Assembly: GCF_037392515.1 (NCBI RefSeq)
Contig: NC_090280.1
Location: 26,727,118 to 26,791,117, forward strand
Direction: 5' to 3'
Length of the DNA stretch: 64,000 nt
Source of the DNA: Haliotis asinina
Lineage: Eukaryota; Mollusca; Gastropoda; Lepetellida; Haliotidae
Shown here: positions 54,314-64,000 of the stretch, piece by piece
Layout of the letters: the number at the start of each line of letters is the position of its first letter
How positions within the stretch are numbered: the first letter of the stretch is position 1
Notes under the pieces: generated by a model
Seen by the model: only the letters and a program-made list of their open reading frames with translations
What the model was told of the DNA's origin: nothing
Databases searched by the model: none
Position numbers and translations under genes: made by a program

Positions 54314-54925
54314 ATTGGTGATTAATTGAACGAGATATGGTGTTATGGAGTACCTTCCCTGGGCCTTTTCTGACCTCGTGTAAGACAAAACAAATTTCAC
54401 CTCATATTGTGGCCTTGGAGAGGCGAGTAAAATGGGTAAAATGGACAGCCAGTCTCGTGGCGCTCAGCAACACCGGACCTTGCACATCATATTAATCACT
54501 GGTTGATGATTACTTCAGTTGGAGTTCTGTCGAATGTTTCGAAAAACAAAACAGCAAACATGTTCAATTCTACCAAAACATAACAAAATTTGAACAAACA
54601 TTATATCTAACTGGAATTATCAAGCGTAAAGATAAACGCTTACCAGCAAATTCCAGAATACCTCCATACAAGATCACAGCTTTTAGACAAAAAATATGAA
54701 AAAACATGATAGGTGTGTTTGCCTCCAGTGTGTTGACTACCAGAAAACACTTCTGATGATTTTTAAAACTATTTGTCAGTCAGACTTGTCATGAAATATT
54801 TCCGTGTTATTAAGGGTCATTTGTGGAGGAAATGGGAAGTGAAAACTGCATATATACACCGTGTTGTAACCAGTGAGAAACACAGGAGGATATGTTGTAC
54901 TACTCATATACGTTCTTCTATATAC

Positions 54926-55100
54926 TGGCAATCAAGGCGACTTACTGGATTGAGCGGGCAAGCTCGCTGATTTAGTTGACACGTGACATAGATGCTCATG
55001 CTGTTGCTCACTGGTTTATCTGGCCCACACTCGATTATTCACACAACACCGCCTTATAGCTGCACTACTGCTAAGTGCGACGTTAAACATCCAGGAAACC
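54926..55100 (-). repeat. Second-family SINE, reverse, diverged
   Basis: CAAGGCGACTTACTGGATTG, CATAGATGCTCATGCTGTTG, CTGGTTTATCTGGCCCACAC, CACCGCCTTATAGCTGCACT and AAGTGCGACGTTAAACATCC match the reverse family body. Confidence 0.75.
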
Positions 55101-55439
55101 ATGTTTAGTATCATCAGGATCAGTGTCATATAATATCATACAGTTTGCACATCGGTTTTTAGTTTCATACCTCAATGCAACGAAAGAAATACACAGTCAA
55201 TCCTTAAGTGAATGGTGTGTCTTCTTTGTTTTCCAAACAGTGTTTTTCAGTGTTTACGTTTCATCATCCGAGCTGCCCGCCCACTACAAAAGAAGATGAA
55301 GATGCTAGAAATTAAAGGGTACCAGTTGCAAGGGTACTGGAATGATAAACTCCAGCAGAAAAACTGAAACACTATTCTTTCACCACGGTGGCCCATGAAC
55401 CATACCTTCTTTTCAAATATTAAAACCGAAATTATGCTT

Positions 55440-55730
55440 TTGACATTCCGAGTTATTACTCGCGGGTTGAAGATACTGCAGTGTAATAATCTTACAGCAA
55501 TATTACACTAGTGAAACGCATGACGTCAAACTGGTTCAAAGTTGTGACGTCACAATGCTAACGTCGCTGTCGCTATTTGACTAGACCTTGCTTGACTCGC
55601 GGAAAGCTGAGAGTCCTTACACTGTAAGCAATTTTGCCGCAGTTTCTGTCAGTTTATGTTGGCGAGTAATAAACAGAATACTAAACTCGCTTAATAAAAA
55701 CGGTATTACACGGAAGCGAGTTTAGTATCT
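55440..55730. mobile_element. CRE-containing repeat ending in a 15-bp hairpin (possible MITE)
   Basis: The segment runs from a GAGTTATTACTCGCGGGTTG start to the hairpin ATACTAAACTCGCTT (55678-55692) / AAGCGAGTTTAGTAT (55714-55728), a perfect 15-bp stem. Within it are ATGACGTCAAAC and GTGACGTCACAA, CRE-type palindromes about 25 bp apart. No transposase is present. Confidence 0.4.
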
Positions 55731-55750
55731 TCTATATACGCATCATTTAG

Positions 55751-55993
55751 CCAACGCTAAAGTATTCCTGTTGCGATTCGTTATCATTTGGTGGCTCCTT
55801 TAAATTCGAAGGCAAGAAAGCGATATCCCGAGACGAAAAAGCGAGAGCACGAAACGAGAAGGCAATATCAGTGCGCGAGAAAGCAATAGAACGAGAAAGC
55901 CATAAAGTAAGAAAGCGAGGAAGCAATTCAGATCTGTCTGCACATGATCTATTACAGCATCGTTTCTGCATAGCATTAAGTGGTTTTCAGTAA
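55751..55993 (+). CDS. Possible coding fragment with coiled-coil repeats
   Basis: After a stop at 55748-55750 the + frame is open for 80 codons with a protein-like mix: a CCDSLSFGGSF start, then RDEKARARNEKAISVREKA-type heptads rich in Arg/Lys/Glu, ending DLSAHDLLQHRFC and TAA. Such heptads predict a coiled coil. It lies 22 bp beyond the hairpin of the preceding repeat and may belong to it. No family is recognised. Confidence 0.25.
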   Translation, partial: PTLKYSCCDSLSFGGSFKFEGKKAISRDEKARARNEKAISVREKAIERESHKVRKRGSNSDLSAHDLLQHRFCIALSGFQ

Positions 55994-57240
55994 TGTTCTT
56001 GGAGGGCGTTGTATGACTTAATGTTTAAAGAATATCTAATACGGGTTTACACGTTCCTGTTTGTACATATATGCAATGGTCATTTTGTGAAATACAGGAA
56101 ACATTCATTTCGTGAAGTGACTGAAATACATATTCTATGCCAATAATGGTCTCGGATTATCTTAACCAACTTAATGACACCAATCAATGAAATTATGATA
56201 TTGTGTGGCCACTGTTTCGGAAGTGCCAGGTGAAAGGGAGAGACCTATGACACATAAGGCATTGACATGAGTATCTTTCATGTTGATTTCCATCATCATT
56301 GGTCAGCACTAAGAGAACGTAGCAAAAGCCACACCCATCATCCTAAAATAATATCATTCTAGCCAATCGACAAATATTTGCTATGAATATCAAACGGCAT
56401 AAACAATGTATTAATTCAATTAAAATTACTCTTAAAGATGTCTTCACGGAACAAAAATACTTTGCTATTAAGATTAATTCGTTCTAAGTAAGATTGTATC
56501 TTATTTTGAATGTACTATAATACTGTATCTCACTGAGTGTAATAAAGAAAACGGAATAAAAATGAAAAATAAATTCAGAGCTACACCCTACCACATTAAG
56601 TTGCGATTTATGCCGCTTTTAGCTATATTCTATCAAAATGGAACTTGAGTTTTTTTCGCAACTTCTTGTATGTCAAAAACATCGCATTCAGAGATTATGT
56701 GACACTATAAATGAGCCGTATGCAGCCGATTCTATAATAATTATCAGTTCTCGCTGTCTGGTTATAGGTGGAGGAATAAGAAATGAGGTATGGGAACTTG
56801 AGAGGCATGTAGAAATTGGTATTCGGGAATGAGACAAAATATTATGGTTGTCAACTTCTTCTTTATTGTTTACACAACGTTTCTGGGCAATTCCTTGCCC
56901 ACTCGTCATGTGGATATTAACTGACAGTTATGCAGGATACATATACAAGTAATGTGCATGAAGCCAGAGTGATGATTAGAAGCATGTACGTTCAATAAAC
57001 AGCAGACAATAAGATGAAAGGGAATTAAACATACAAAAACCGGTATGGTGTTATTACAGCAGAATAAGTGGTTAAGCGATAGGAGACAATGAGGGTACAA
57101 CAGGGTGGATGATAATCTACGATACGCAAAGATTAGGATACGATATATAAGGTAGGGATGAAGCTGTTACAGTCTAATAATAGGCGATTGGTGAAACCTT
57201 GAGTCTAAGTAATTTCGTTAGATGGCAACGTCAAACAACG
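55994..57240. other. Intergenic DNA, no gene recognised
   Basis: A short reverse SINE scrap (ATTTATGCCGCTTTTAGCTA at about 56606) and an ORF on each strand near 56640-56910 are visible. The block 56840-56910 (ACAACGTTTCTGGGCAATTC, GCCCACTCGTCATG) looks like an interspersed-repeat end, but I cannot classify it. Confidence 0.4.
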
Positions 57241-57243
57241 CAG

Positions 57244-57500
57244 GATGATGGTTTGGTTGGTGTGTTGTTCAACACCGCACTCGGCACTATTCCAGCTATA
57301 TAGCGGTGGTTTGTAAATAATTGAGTCTGGACCAGACAATTAAGTGATCAACATCATGAGCACCAATCTACGTAATTGGGATACGACGACGTGTCAACCA
57401 AGTCAGCGAGTCGGACCACCCGATCTCGTTAGTCACCGTTTACGGCAAGCATGAGTTGCTGAAGACCAATCTTCGCCCGCATCTTCGAGGGGCAGACAAG
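57244..57500 (+). repeat. Second-family SINE, forward, near full length
   Basis: CAACACCGCACTCGGCACTA, TTCCAGCTATATAGCGGTGG, TGAGTCTGGACCAGACAATT, CGGACCACCCGATCTCGTTA, GTCACCGTTTACGGCAAGCA and GAGTTGCTGAAGACCAATCT. Confidence 0.9.
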
Positions 57501-57599
57501 AGGAGAGATAAGTCTAACTCTAAGTCTAAGCCTCCCTAACTGAAGATTACAATGGTACAGTTGGATGTTTACGACAGGTATAATGTACAGGTGACATGA

Positions 57600-59200
57600 A
57601 GGATACTGCACAAATAGATGCATGCTTTAGATATAAAATCAACAAATGGGAACATTATTTTGCACCAGATATCAAAAGCAATGTCAGCAACACATTCCGG
57701 AAAGCCACCAAGTAGAAATGTAATCATAGTGTCATAATCGTTTGCCTACGAAACCACAAAGCAATCTACATCGAGTATATCAATGACACTTCCATACAGT
57801 TCATATATTTCTTTCATATTCATACGGCAAGACACGAATACATGCTTAATGATATCATAAGCAACAGTACCACAGCAGCATTCCTTTGATTGAAGCTTAT
57901 TTTATGCAAGTGAAACAATACGAGACAGCTGCTTTACATAGATAAAGTTGGGGTAACAGCCACAGTTTATTATGTTCACATCTGATAGGGCCATTCGTCA
58001 CACCACACGGCTGGCAAGGAGGGACATATCCATACAGTGCACTTTCTCCAACACAGTGCTAGTCCACTTAGATTAATTTACTGAGTACGTTGCCATTAGC
58101 ATCACGTTCAGAAACGTCACTAGAGAGACTGTACTTTTCAACCTTCTGGACAATATTGAAGCATGGTGAATAGGAACATCTTTTAGCGCACGCTCACACT
58201 TAAAGTGAACAAGTCTGCCGATAAACACATGTTTAAAATAGTAGCAGCAACATGCTCTACAGAGTTTGCCCATAAGAAGAAGAGATTAAGAGTCAATATG
58301 GGATTGTATACTGATAAGAATTATGCTGTCAGCATAACTTCATTCGGGGTATTCTTGGGAATGCCTTGAAGCTTTACAACGTTTACATTAACCAGTTTCT
58401 CACAGACTTCTCACAAACAAATTCGTCTCCCACTACAAGAGAAGAGCACGCCCGCAAGTACTCTGTTGGCGAGGAGTATGAAGACATGACTGTTGTTTCA
58501 CGACGATGTTCCTCGGTGTCATACGGTTTCGGCATAACCTCAGGCCACAGTCATTTGCCTTTCTCCAATTAAACTTTTCACCACCATAAATTTTATAGCT
58601 GTTTTGTATATCCATGAACATCATGAGAAGAAGGTGGTCTGACACTGAATAGGTTATATTAGTGTCCGTCAGGTATCCTGTTACACAGTGAAGGTCCTCT
58701 GACGGGGACAATAGAACATAGCTGTCTCACTGTCAGGGCTCTGCGTAGACTTGCAACATGCTTCTTCATGGGCGCAATGTGTGTTCTCAAGTCGGTGTTA
58801 AAGTCTCCCATTAGTATAGTTTGACCGGCTTGAGAGCAGATATCATACAGTTCCATGATGTTGAGTCTAAAACATTTGATGAAGGTAGATGAGCAACAAT
58901 TATATATACTTCACTGTCACATGATTTTAGTCAAACACAAAGTGAACGTTCATATCCACCTTTGTGAGTTACTGATATCTTATAGTTCATGTGTTTTCTG
59001 ACAAGCATTAGAACTCCTCCACATCCCCTTTGACCTGTTGATACCTCTGTAGAGTTTCTCAAGCAATTCTCAACTTACTTGACTCGTCAAGCCAAGTTTC
59101 ACAAATGACGTCATAATGGCCAAGCTTCTGGTTCAAAGTGTCTACACCGTTACCAAGACCACGTATGTTCCACGTACCAAAGATTGTGAGATGCATTATT
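57600..59200 (-). mobile_element. Decayed LINE with AP-endonuclease motifs
   Basis: On the - strand, from 59180 leftward: FGTWNIRGLGNG and HYDVICETWLDES (N-terminal endonuclease motifs), GGVLMLVRKH, YIIVAHLPSSN, then ILMGDFNTDL (58810-58780; the catalytic G-D-F-N-T block) and VSDHLLLMMF (S-D-H block). Each is typical of the apurinic-type endonuclease of LINE ORF2. Frames change and stops intervene. RT motifs are not seen. Leftward, CCCGTVAYDIIKHVFVSC (about 57890-57840) resembles the C-terminal C-x-C-x-C..H..C region, so the RT has been deleted. Confidence 0.7.
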
Positions 59201-59299
59201 AAGGACCACTAAGAGTAGAGCCATTAGTGATGTGGCTTGGTTACTCTCTAACATGAGTTTTCTTTATCATTTCGTGTGCTGACATCTTGTGAGTACCAG

Positions 59300-61740
59300 T
59301 ATTGCTTCGGCACCCACTCGCGACAAAGTACATCCTCAGGCCTGAAAGTCTCTTCTGGTTGACGTTGCTTCTAGTTTAGCAAATAAATGAATCCAGGATT
59401 TGGATGGCATACTAAATACTGAAAATATTACATACATGCGACATTTTCAATTTCAAAGTATTTCTAGCGGCAAGACCGACATGAATATTGACGATTCCAC
59501 CAGTTGACAACATACAGCCGTGGGACGAACCCGATCTTGACTAGATCTACGTTTTGAATAGACTACTGCATACTGGTATGCAAGCCACTTGCCTACAATA
59601 TACTCTTCAAACAAAGTAGGGGAACCCGAACTGTGAAGTCTGGTAAAAGGAAAACCCATGGGGGAACATTATAATGACATTCATCTTTCGTATGCAGCAT
59701 CATTTCACATTATCACCACACGCAAACACAGTGCATGGTCAGCACGTGCACAAGTGGTGCACGAGTTTCGAACACGTGCATGGGGTGTCATTATGAATCT
59801 TGACGTTTCTCAGGCTGGTCGATAAATCACTGTAGACCATTTTTCCGATACTTTTCTTGCATCTGTGCATGGTCAGGGTTTTCAGAGTCAAATCCCACAC
59901 TACTGACTGAAAAATGTAAACGTAAAAGTTTCATGTCATATTCCAATGTTCGATCAATGTGTTACGTCTGTCTTCCGGTGCTACAGTCAGTATACATCGG
60001 AAAACGTTGAAATAGTTACGTTCGAGGTTCACGAGTTTATTAGGTTTATTAGTTTATTATTTCAGCTTTATTTCATAAAATGCACCTTCTGATAACATAA
60101 GTTTTCAGAATGGTAATAACGTATACCGTTACGAAAGTCGACAAGTTCGATCTCACTATTGTAATGTAGAGAAGTACCCTAAATTCGTTAGTGTATGTTT
60201 TCGGAGCAAGTCGATAGAGACTCTATATATAGAGACCCGGTGCATTAAACACCAGTTTTATTACACTTTCAGTTTCGATGCACGTGTAATCTGCAATATA
60301 TACATAAAATGTTAAATGATAAAGACCTGTAACCTCCTTCACAGCTGATAATAGATATAATAAAGAAATATAGATGCAATAAATTCTGACAAATCCTTGC
60401 TGTATCGCTCTCTCCACCTGTCAGTACTAGTGAAGAAGAAATTACTTCATTGCATTCTAGTAGTAATATGTAAAAGTGTGATCAGTCCCAAAGAAAGACC
60501 ACCAATCAAATCTAGAAACCAGTACACAACAATTAGAGCAAATGTTTTATTTGCATACAAACTGTTTATGATAAAATAATGAATACGCTGTGTACACCAA
60601 TATCATGACGGCTATGGCTTGCATGTGTATTAACTGGATGGACTGGTTTAAGCCAAAAAAACATGATTGCTCTCTAATAACATATGGCGACTGCAATTTG
60701 GAAACATTTACCATCTAAACAAGTGGCATTAATCGAACAGAGGAATACAATAGACCTTAAGACATCAGGTACAATTTGTTTCAGTTCACACCCTAAACAT
60801 GTTACACCCCTCGGGTTCAGAACTTGCATATATTTTAACCTTAACCATGAACTTTCAACTTAATTACAAAGGCATAAATGATAGTTACACAAGAGATTAA
60901 TTCTGGTGCTTATGGCATATTTATCATTACTTGAGTAGTGGATATGCATCAAGGTAATGCTAAGTTGCATTATAACTTCTTTTGTAATTGTAATCCTTTA
61001 GTCAAGGCAGACACAATGGTCTCTCAAAGGTACCATGGTCAACTTATTTACTACTGTTATGGTTTATAATGAATTCATAAACAGTAACGCTGATATTTCA
61101 AGATAATAACATTACATGTCAGGAAACTATACATTCAGATTCCTAAAAGGAACATCGTTATTCAATTCTGTAGGCACACTTACTGAAAAGTGTTATAATT
61201 CATTCAATCTAACAAATATTAAGAGTAAGGTTTTGATCAAATTTATGAACAAAACATTTTGCAGTTACGATGTTCACCCAAAATAGAATGTACTTTGCCT
61301 TAGAACCCTAATCGGTGTAAACAATGATGAGCACAACGATAACGATTCAACAATCATGGACACAACCATCTTGGATTTTTACCGTACCTTTGTGGTAGGG
61401 GAGATAACTGAATCCAGATTATCTGCTTCGGACTTGCAAGTATTTTGCTCATTAAAATAACCAACAGATCAATGGAACTGACAATCCTTCATGTTCTTTA
61501 CATGTATCAAACCTACTTACAACAACTGCAATTCCTGGTTTTTGTCTAATAACAAATTACTGGCAAGGTCATAAACAGCGACATGTCCGCGAAATCCGCC
61601 TTTCTATCAGTTATTGTTTATAGACTATCTTAGACTTTCCACATGAATGCAATATATAACCATAATGTAAATATGATCCTGACAATAAAACCTAATTGTA
61701 GAAATTACAAAAACTGTTCACAAACTGTTGAAAGGTGAAT
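59300..61740. other. AT-rich intergenic DNA, no gene recognised
   Basis: No coding-like ORF is seen. CACGTG E-box sites occur at about 59742 and 59793, with an additional GTGCAC pair. A near-palindrome AGACTCTATATATAGAGAC sits at about 60218-60236. None is supported by a neighbouring gene. Confidence 0.45.
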
Positions 61741-61825
61741 TGGCTACCAGCAAATATGTTGATTACTAAGGGCTTGTCCATGTGACCCCTTTGTATTTGT
61801 CTTAGACTTGCGACATCTTTAGTCA

Positions 61826-62590
61826 ATTTTCAGAAGGTCATACAGAGGCTTGGCACGACGTGCAAAGTCGGGGATGTATTTCCTATAGTAACCCAAGAAT
61901 TATAGTAACTGCCTTCCATCTCCAACAGTACGTTGTTCCTTACTCTTCAGCTTCAGGACTGTTTCTTTGTTTGCAGGATCCATTCTGTATCCATCAGCAG
62001 AGACCAGATGTCCAAGGTAACGGACTTCCTTTTTGAAGAATTCACATTTCCGTCGTTTTAGCTTTATACCGTTTGAGGCTAGTCTCTTCAACACTGATCT
62101 GAGATGCTGTATATGGTCTTCAGAACTTCTGCTGAACACCAAAATATCACCTAAGTAGGGTAGACATATTTCGTCCCTCAGGTCGTCAAGGCACTCTTCC
62201 ATGAAGCGCTGAAAACACCCTGATGCTTGGGCTATACCAAAAGGTATTCACTTCCACTCGTATAAACCCCAAGGTATAATGAATGCTGTCAAATGACGAT
62301 CATTTTCCCGAACATAACCCTGGTGGTATGCTTTTCCTTGATCTAGAAGGGTGAACCATTCATTTCCTCTCAGAGTATTGAGGGAATCTTGAATCCTGGG
62401 TATTGGTTACCTGCCAACGAAACTTTGACGATTAATCTGCCTGTAATCTTAGCGTAGGCTACCATCCCGTTTGCGCACACACACCACTGGACTGGAATAA
62501 TCAGAAGATGAAATCTTTGAAATCCACCCTTTTCTGATCAAATCAGTTACATAGTCTTTCACTTCCTTGTGTAGAAGTGGTGGAATTGAC
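61826..62590 (-). pseudogene. Reverse transcriptase of the gypsy-type element, inactive
   Basis: Recognisable RT blocks on the - strand, read leftward: SSDYSSPVVCVRKRDG-like fingers (about 62500), an IPWGLYEWK-like block, a QRFMEECL..LPYLGDILVFS block (about 62210-62130), the LKRRKCEFF..VRYLGHLVS block and LGYYRKYIPDF. The catalytic Y-x-D-D is YLGD here: the first Asp is Gly (GAT to GGT). Frames change near 62390 and 62250 and stops intervene. The copy cannot be active. Confidence 0.78.
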
Positions 62591-62591
62591 A

Positions 62592-62792
62592 TTATGTTTT
62601 CTTCACAGTGGTATTGTCTTTCAGATTAATCTCTAACTTCAGGTCAGGAACATTTCCAACATCATCATCTGATTTTGAAAATGCCCTACACTTTTCTCGG
62701 AGACCACTCCCGACTTGCTCCTGCTGACTCCCATCTGAGTGGTCTAGACTGACTGGTGGATCCCACGATTCTGTTTCCCTAACTGATGACAC
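62592..62792 (-). pseudogene. Linker segment between protease and RT of the gypsy-type element
   Basis: An open frame of 66 codons, Ser/Asp/Glu-rich (SVRETESWDPPVSLDHSDGS), lies between the protease-like and RT-like regions. No catalytic motif is seen. Its position suggests the protease-RT spacer of Pol. Confidence 0.4.
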
Positions 62793-62939
62793 TGAACACT
62801 GTTGAACCTAATCCAGATGTTCATCTCTAGGTATCAGGGCACTACAGACTGTATGGGCTGTATTTCTCCCAGTGTAGTTCTCTGTAAATAATTACATCCT
62901 TATCACTTAGGCTGCTCAATACAATATTCACATTACCAG

Positions 62940-63470
62940 CTAATGTCTTGGCAACAAGACTAAAGTTTCACAAAATTCCCATGAATCTTGTAATGACTCA
63001 GGATATGGTACAAACAGTCCTTGATCAGTCATCTCGCACAATCTAACTCTACATTTCAAAATGATAGTACTTCTCTTTGGCACAATAACATTCTTTTTAC
63101 CAGTCTTAATTGAACACAGTGGTGAATAATCCCTCTTTAACAACTGTACAACTGTGGATGCACCTACGGCTGTAACGCAAGGAATGGTAGACGTGACCAT
63201 TTCAACCGAGTCAGATTGTCTAACATCTGAGAGATAAACCTTAATTACATTAAATCCAATCAGTGGTTGTGTCACATCATCTGTAACTAGAAAGGTTATT
63301 GTTGTTACTAAGTCCTGATACGTTCTGATCACAATTGACTAGATCAGATATAGGTTTAACCGGAATGTTTGGAAAATTGTCCTTGAGCCACGAGGCTAAC
63401 CTGTTCACTCGCGTCCCATAGGACTTTTGTAGGGGAGTCATTGAGGAAAACGTCCATCTCACAAACTTGA
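62940..63470 (-). pseudogene. Retropepsin-like protease region of the gypsy-type element, broken
   Basis: Two overlapping frames are needed. The right part contains LWDASEQVSLV at the place where an active retropepsin has D-T/S-G, so the catalytic triplet is lost. The left part (ORF 63332-62940) contains DVTQPLIGFNVI, the usual C-terminal hydrophobic-Gly motif of the fold. Family role: cleavage of Gag-Pol. Not functional here. Confidence 0.55.
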
Positions 63471-63471
63471 C

Positions 63472-64000
63472 CTACAAGGTCAACCATGGTTTTCCTTTGC
63501 TTAGGTGACAGAAAGTGCTCATCCCCTTGCAACTTCTCAGAACTCTTCCGTGCGAGGTCGAGTTCTGGGATCTGTCCTCAAAGCACCTAGATGCAACTTC
63601 CCTGATTCCTTTACAAACGTTCTTGTGTTGGTTCCAGTGTCTCTCGTGGCACTTGGTGGAGCAGTAAGAGGTAGTATGACAACCTGAACAAACAGACAAC
63701 TTCTGTTTCGCTGCCTGTGCGCATGCTACACAACGTGGGATCTCGTCTTGTGCCGGCTGGGTCACTTCAGGTCCCTGATCTGAAGTGACCTTCGTCCGTT
63801 TCCCTGTCCGGCTCTGCAACCAATGGCGGCTGCCACACTCATAGCAGTGACTACATTTATCCCCTTCCTGGCATTTGGGACACCACCTCGGCCGACGTTT
63901 AGTTGACAAGTCTCCTGCATTCCCCAGTCTCAGCTTTTCCCTTAAAGCGGCTATTTCTACTCTTAACTTTTCAATTTCATCATCACAGGCATCACTGGAG
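63472..64000 (-). CDS. Gag-side ORF with degenerate zinc knuckle and MYND zinc finger, partial
   Basis: The frame is open from the window edge (63999) to a stop at 63474-63472. First comes a short coiled-coil heptad segment (EIEKLRVEIAALREKL), then a Cys/His cluster (WCPKC, CSHCYECGSRHW) resembling a CCHC knuckle that lacks its last Cys. A complete MYND pattern follows: C-x2-C, C-x2-C, Y-C-x3-C and H-x3-C (about 63732-63613, CVAC..CSGC..SYCSTKC..HKNVC). MYND fingers normally bind proline-rich partners. In a retroelement Gag it may contact host proteins, which is inference. The last part of the frame after about 63600 may be out of frame. Confidence 0.65.
   Translation of the reverse strand, partial: SSDACDDEIEKLRVEIAALREKLRLGNAGDLSTKRRPRWCPKCQEGDKCSHCYECGSRHWLQSRTGKRTKVTSDQGPEVTQPAQDEIPRCVACAQAAKQKLSVCSGCHTTSYCSTKCHERHWNQHKNVCKGIREVASRCFEDRSQNSTSHGRVLRSCKGMSTFCHLSKGKPWLTL

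Larger units (their letters stand above)
61750..64000 (-). mobile_element. Decayed Ty3/gypsy-type LTR retroelement, truncated at both ends of the view
   Basis: In - strand order from the right edge: a Gag-side ORF with zinc-binding motifs, a retropepsin-like region, a reverse transcriptase region and the start of the connection domain (LGYYRKYIPDF, about 61890-61858), which ends at a stop near 61826. RNase H and integrase are not present to the left, and I see no LTR. Frames are broken several times between 61900 and 63470. The 5' part runs out of the window. Confidence 0.75.

Noticed and set aside
59742..59798. Two CACGTG E-boxes and GTGCAC palindromes as a regulatory module
   Set aside because: No gene start is visible nearby and the motif is short enough to occur by chance.

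Overview
The window is eukaryotic and metazoan, most likely a marine gastropod of the abalone (Haliotis) type. Coding sequence is split into short exons with GT..AG borders and long AT-rich introns, and micro- and minisatellites are abundant. Two short interspersed repeat families recur throughout: a tRNA-derived SINE with a B-box-like GGTTCGATTCC core and a CTCACTCACT tail, and a second SINE with a 'taccagacaatccagtgatcaac'-type body. I know both as typical of gastropod genomes. The species is inferred. There are no prokaryotic features.

Left part (1-8060, + strand): a multi-exon C2H2 zinc-finger gene behind a CpG-rich 5' region. It holds about ten intact or degenerate fingers, acidic Ser/Thr-rich segments, a 17-residue Asp run and a basic C-terminal tail. 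The reading frame jumps several times between recognisable parts and some fingers have lost Cys or His, so I read it as a decayed copy. From 8.1 to 26 kb the DNA is mostly intergenic: SINEs, satellites, a 5'-truncated LINE with a long reverse-transcriptase ORF (15.9-18.3 kb), and the first copy of a 1.6-kb direct duplication (19388-20997, second copy 38374-39979).

Middle (26863-36740): a 9.9-kb foldback-like mobile element. Its two arms, about 3 kb each, are inverted repeats of each other. They carry a degenerate tandem repeat of about 170-190 bp dotted with the palindrome GCCCATGGGC. The element begins AACACGTCAC and ends GTGACGTGTT, is flanked by GTAG on both sides, and sits inside a ~51-bp minisatellite whose units have the same orientation on both flanks. 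This is the signature of insertion as a unit. The 3.6-kb centre holds no recognised transposase.

Right part (44568-53086, - strand): the best gene in the window, a transmembrane immunoglobulin-superfamily receptor. Three Ig-like exons, a membrane exon and five small cytoplasmic exons join at plausible splice sites in one open frame (1499 nt plus one upstream base gives 499 codons and a stop). The tail carries tyrosine motifs, two of which (LTYADL, VVYEEI) fit the ITIM consensus, which suggests a phosphotyrosine-signalling and possibly inhibitory immune-type receptor. The locus is full of minisatellites (43.3, 44.4, 47.1, 49.5 and 52.2 kb). Beyond it lie a decayed LINE with endonuclease motifs (57.7-59.2 kb, - strand) and, at the right edge, a decayed Ty3/gypsy-type element whose Gag-side ORF carries a MYND zinc finger (61.75-64 kb, - strand).
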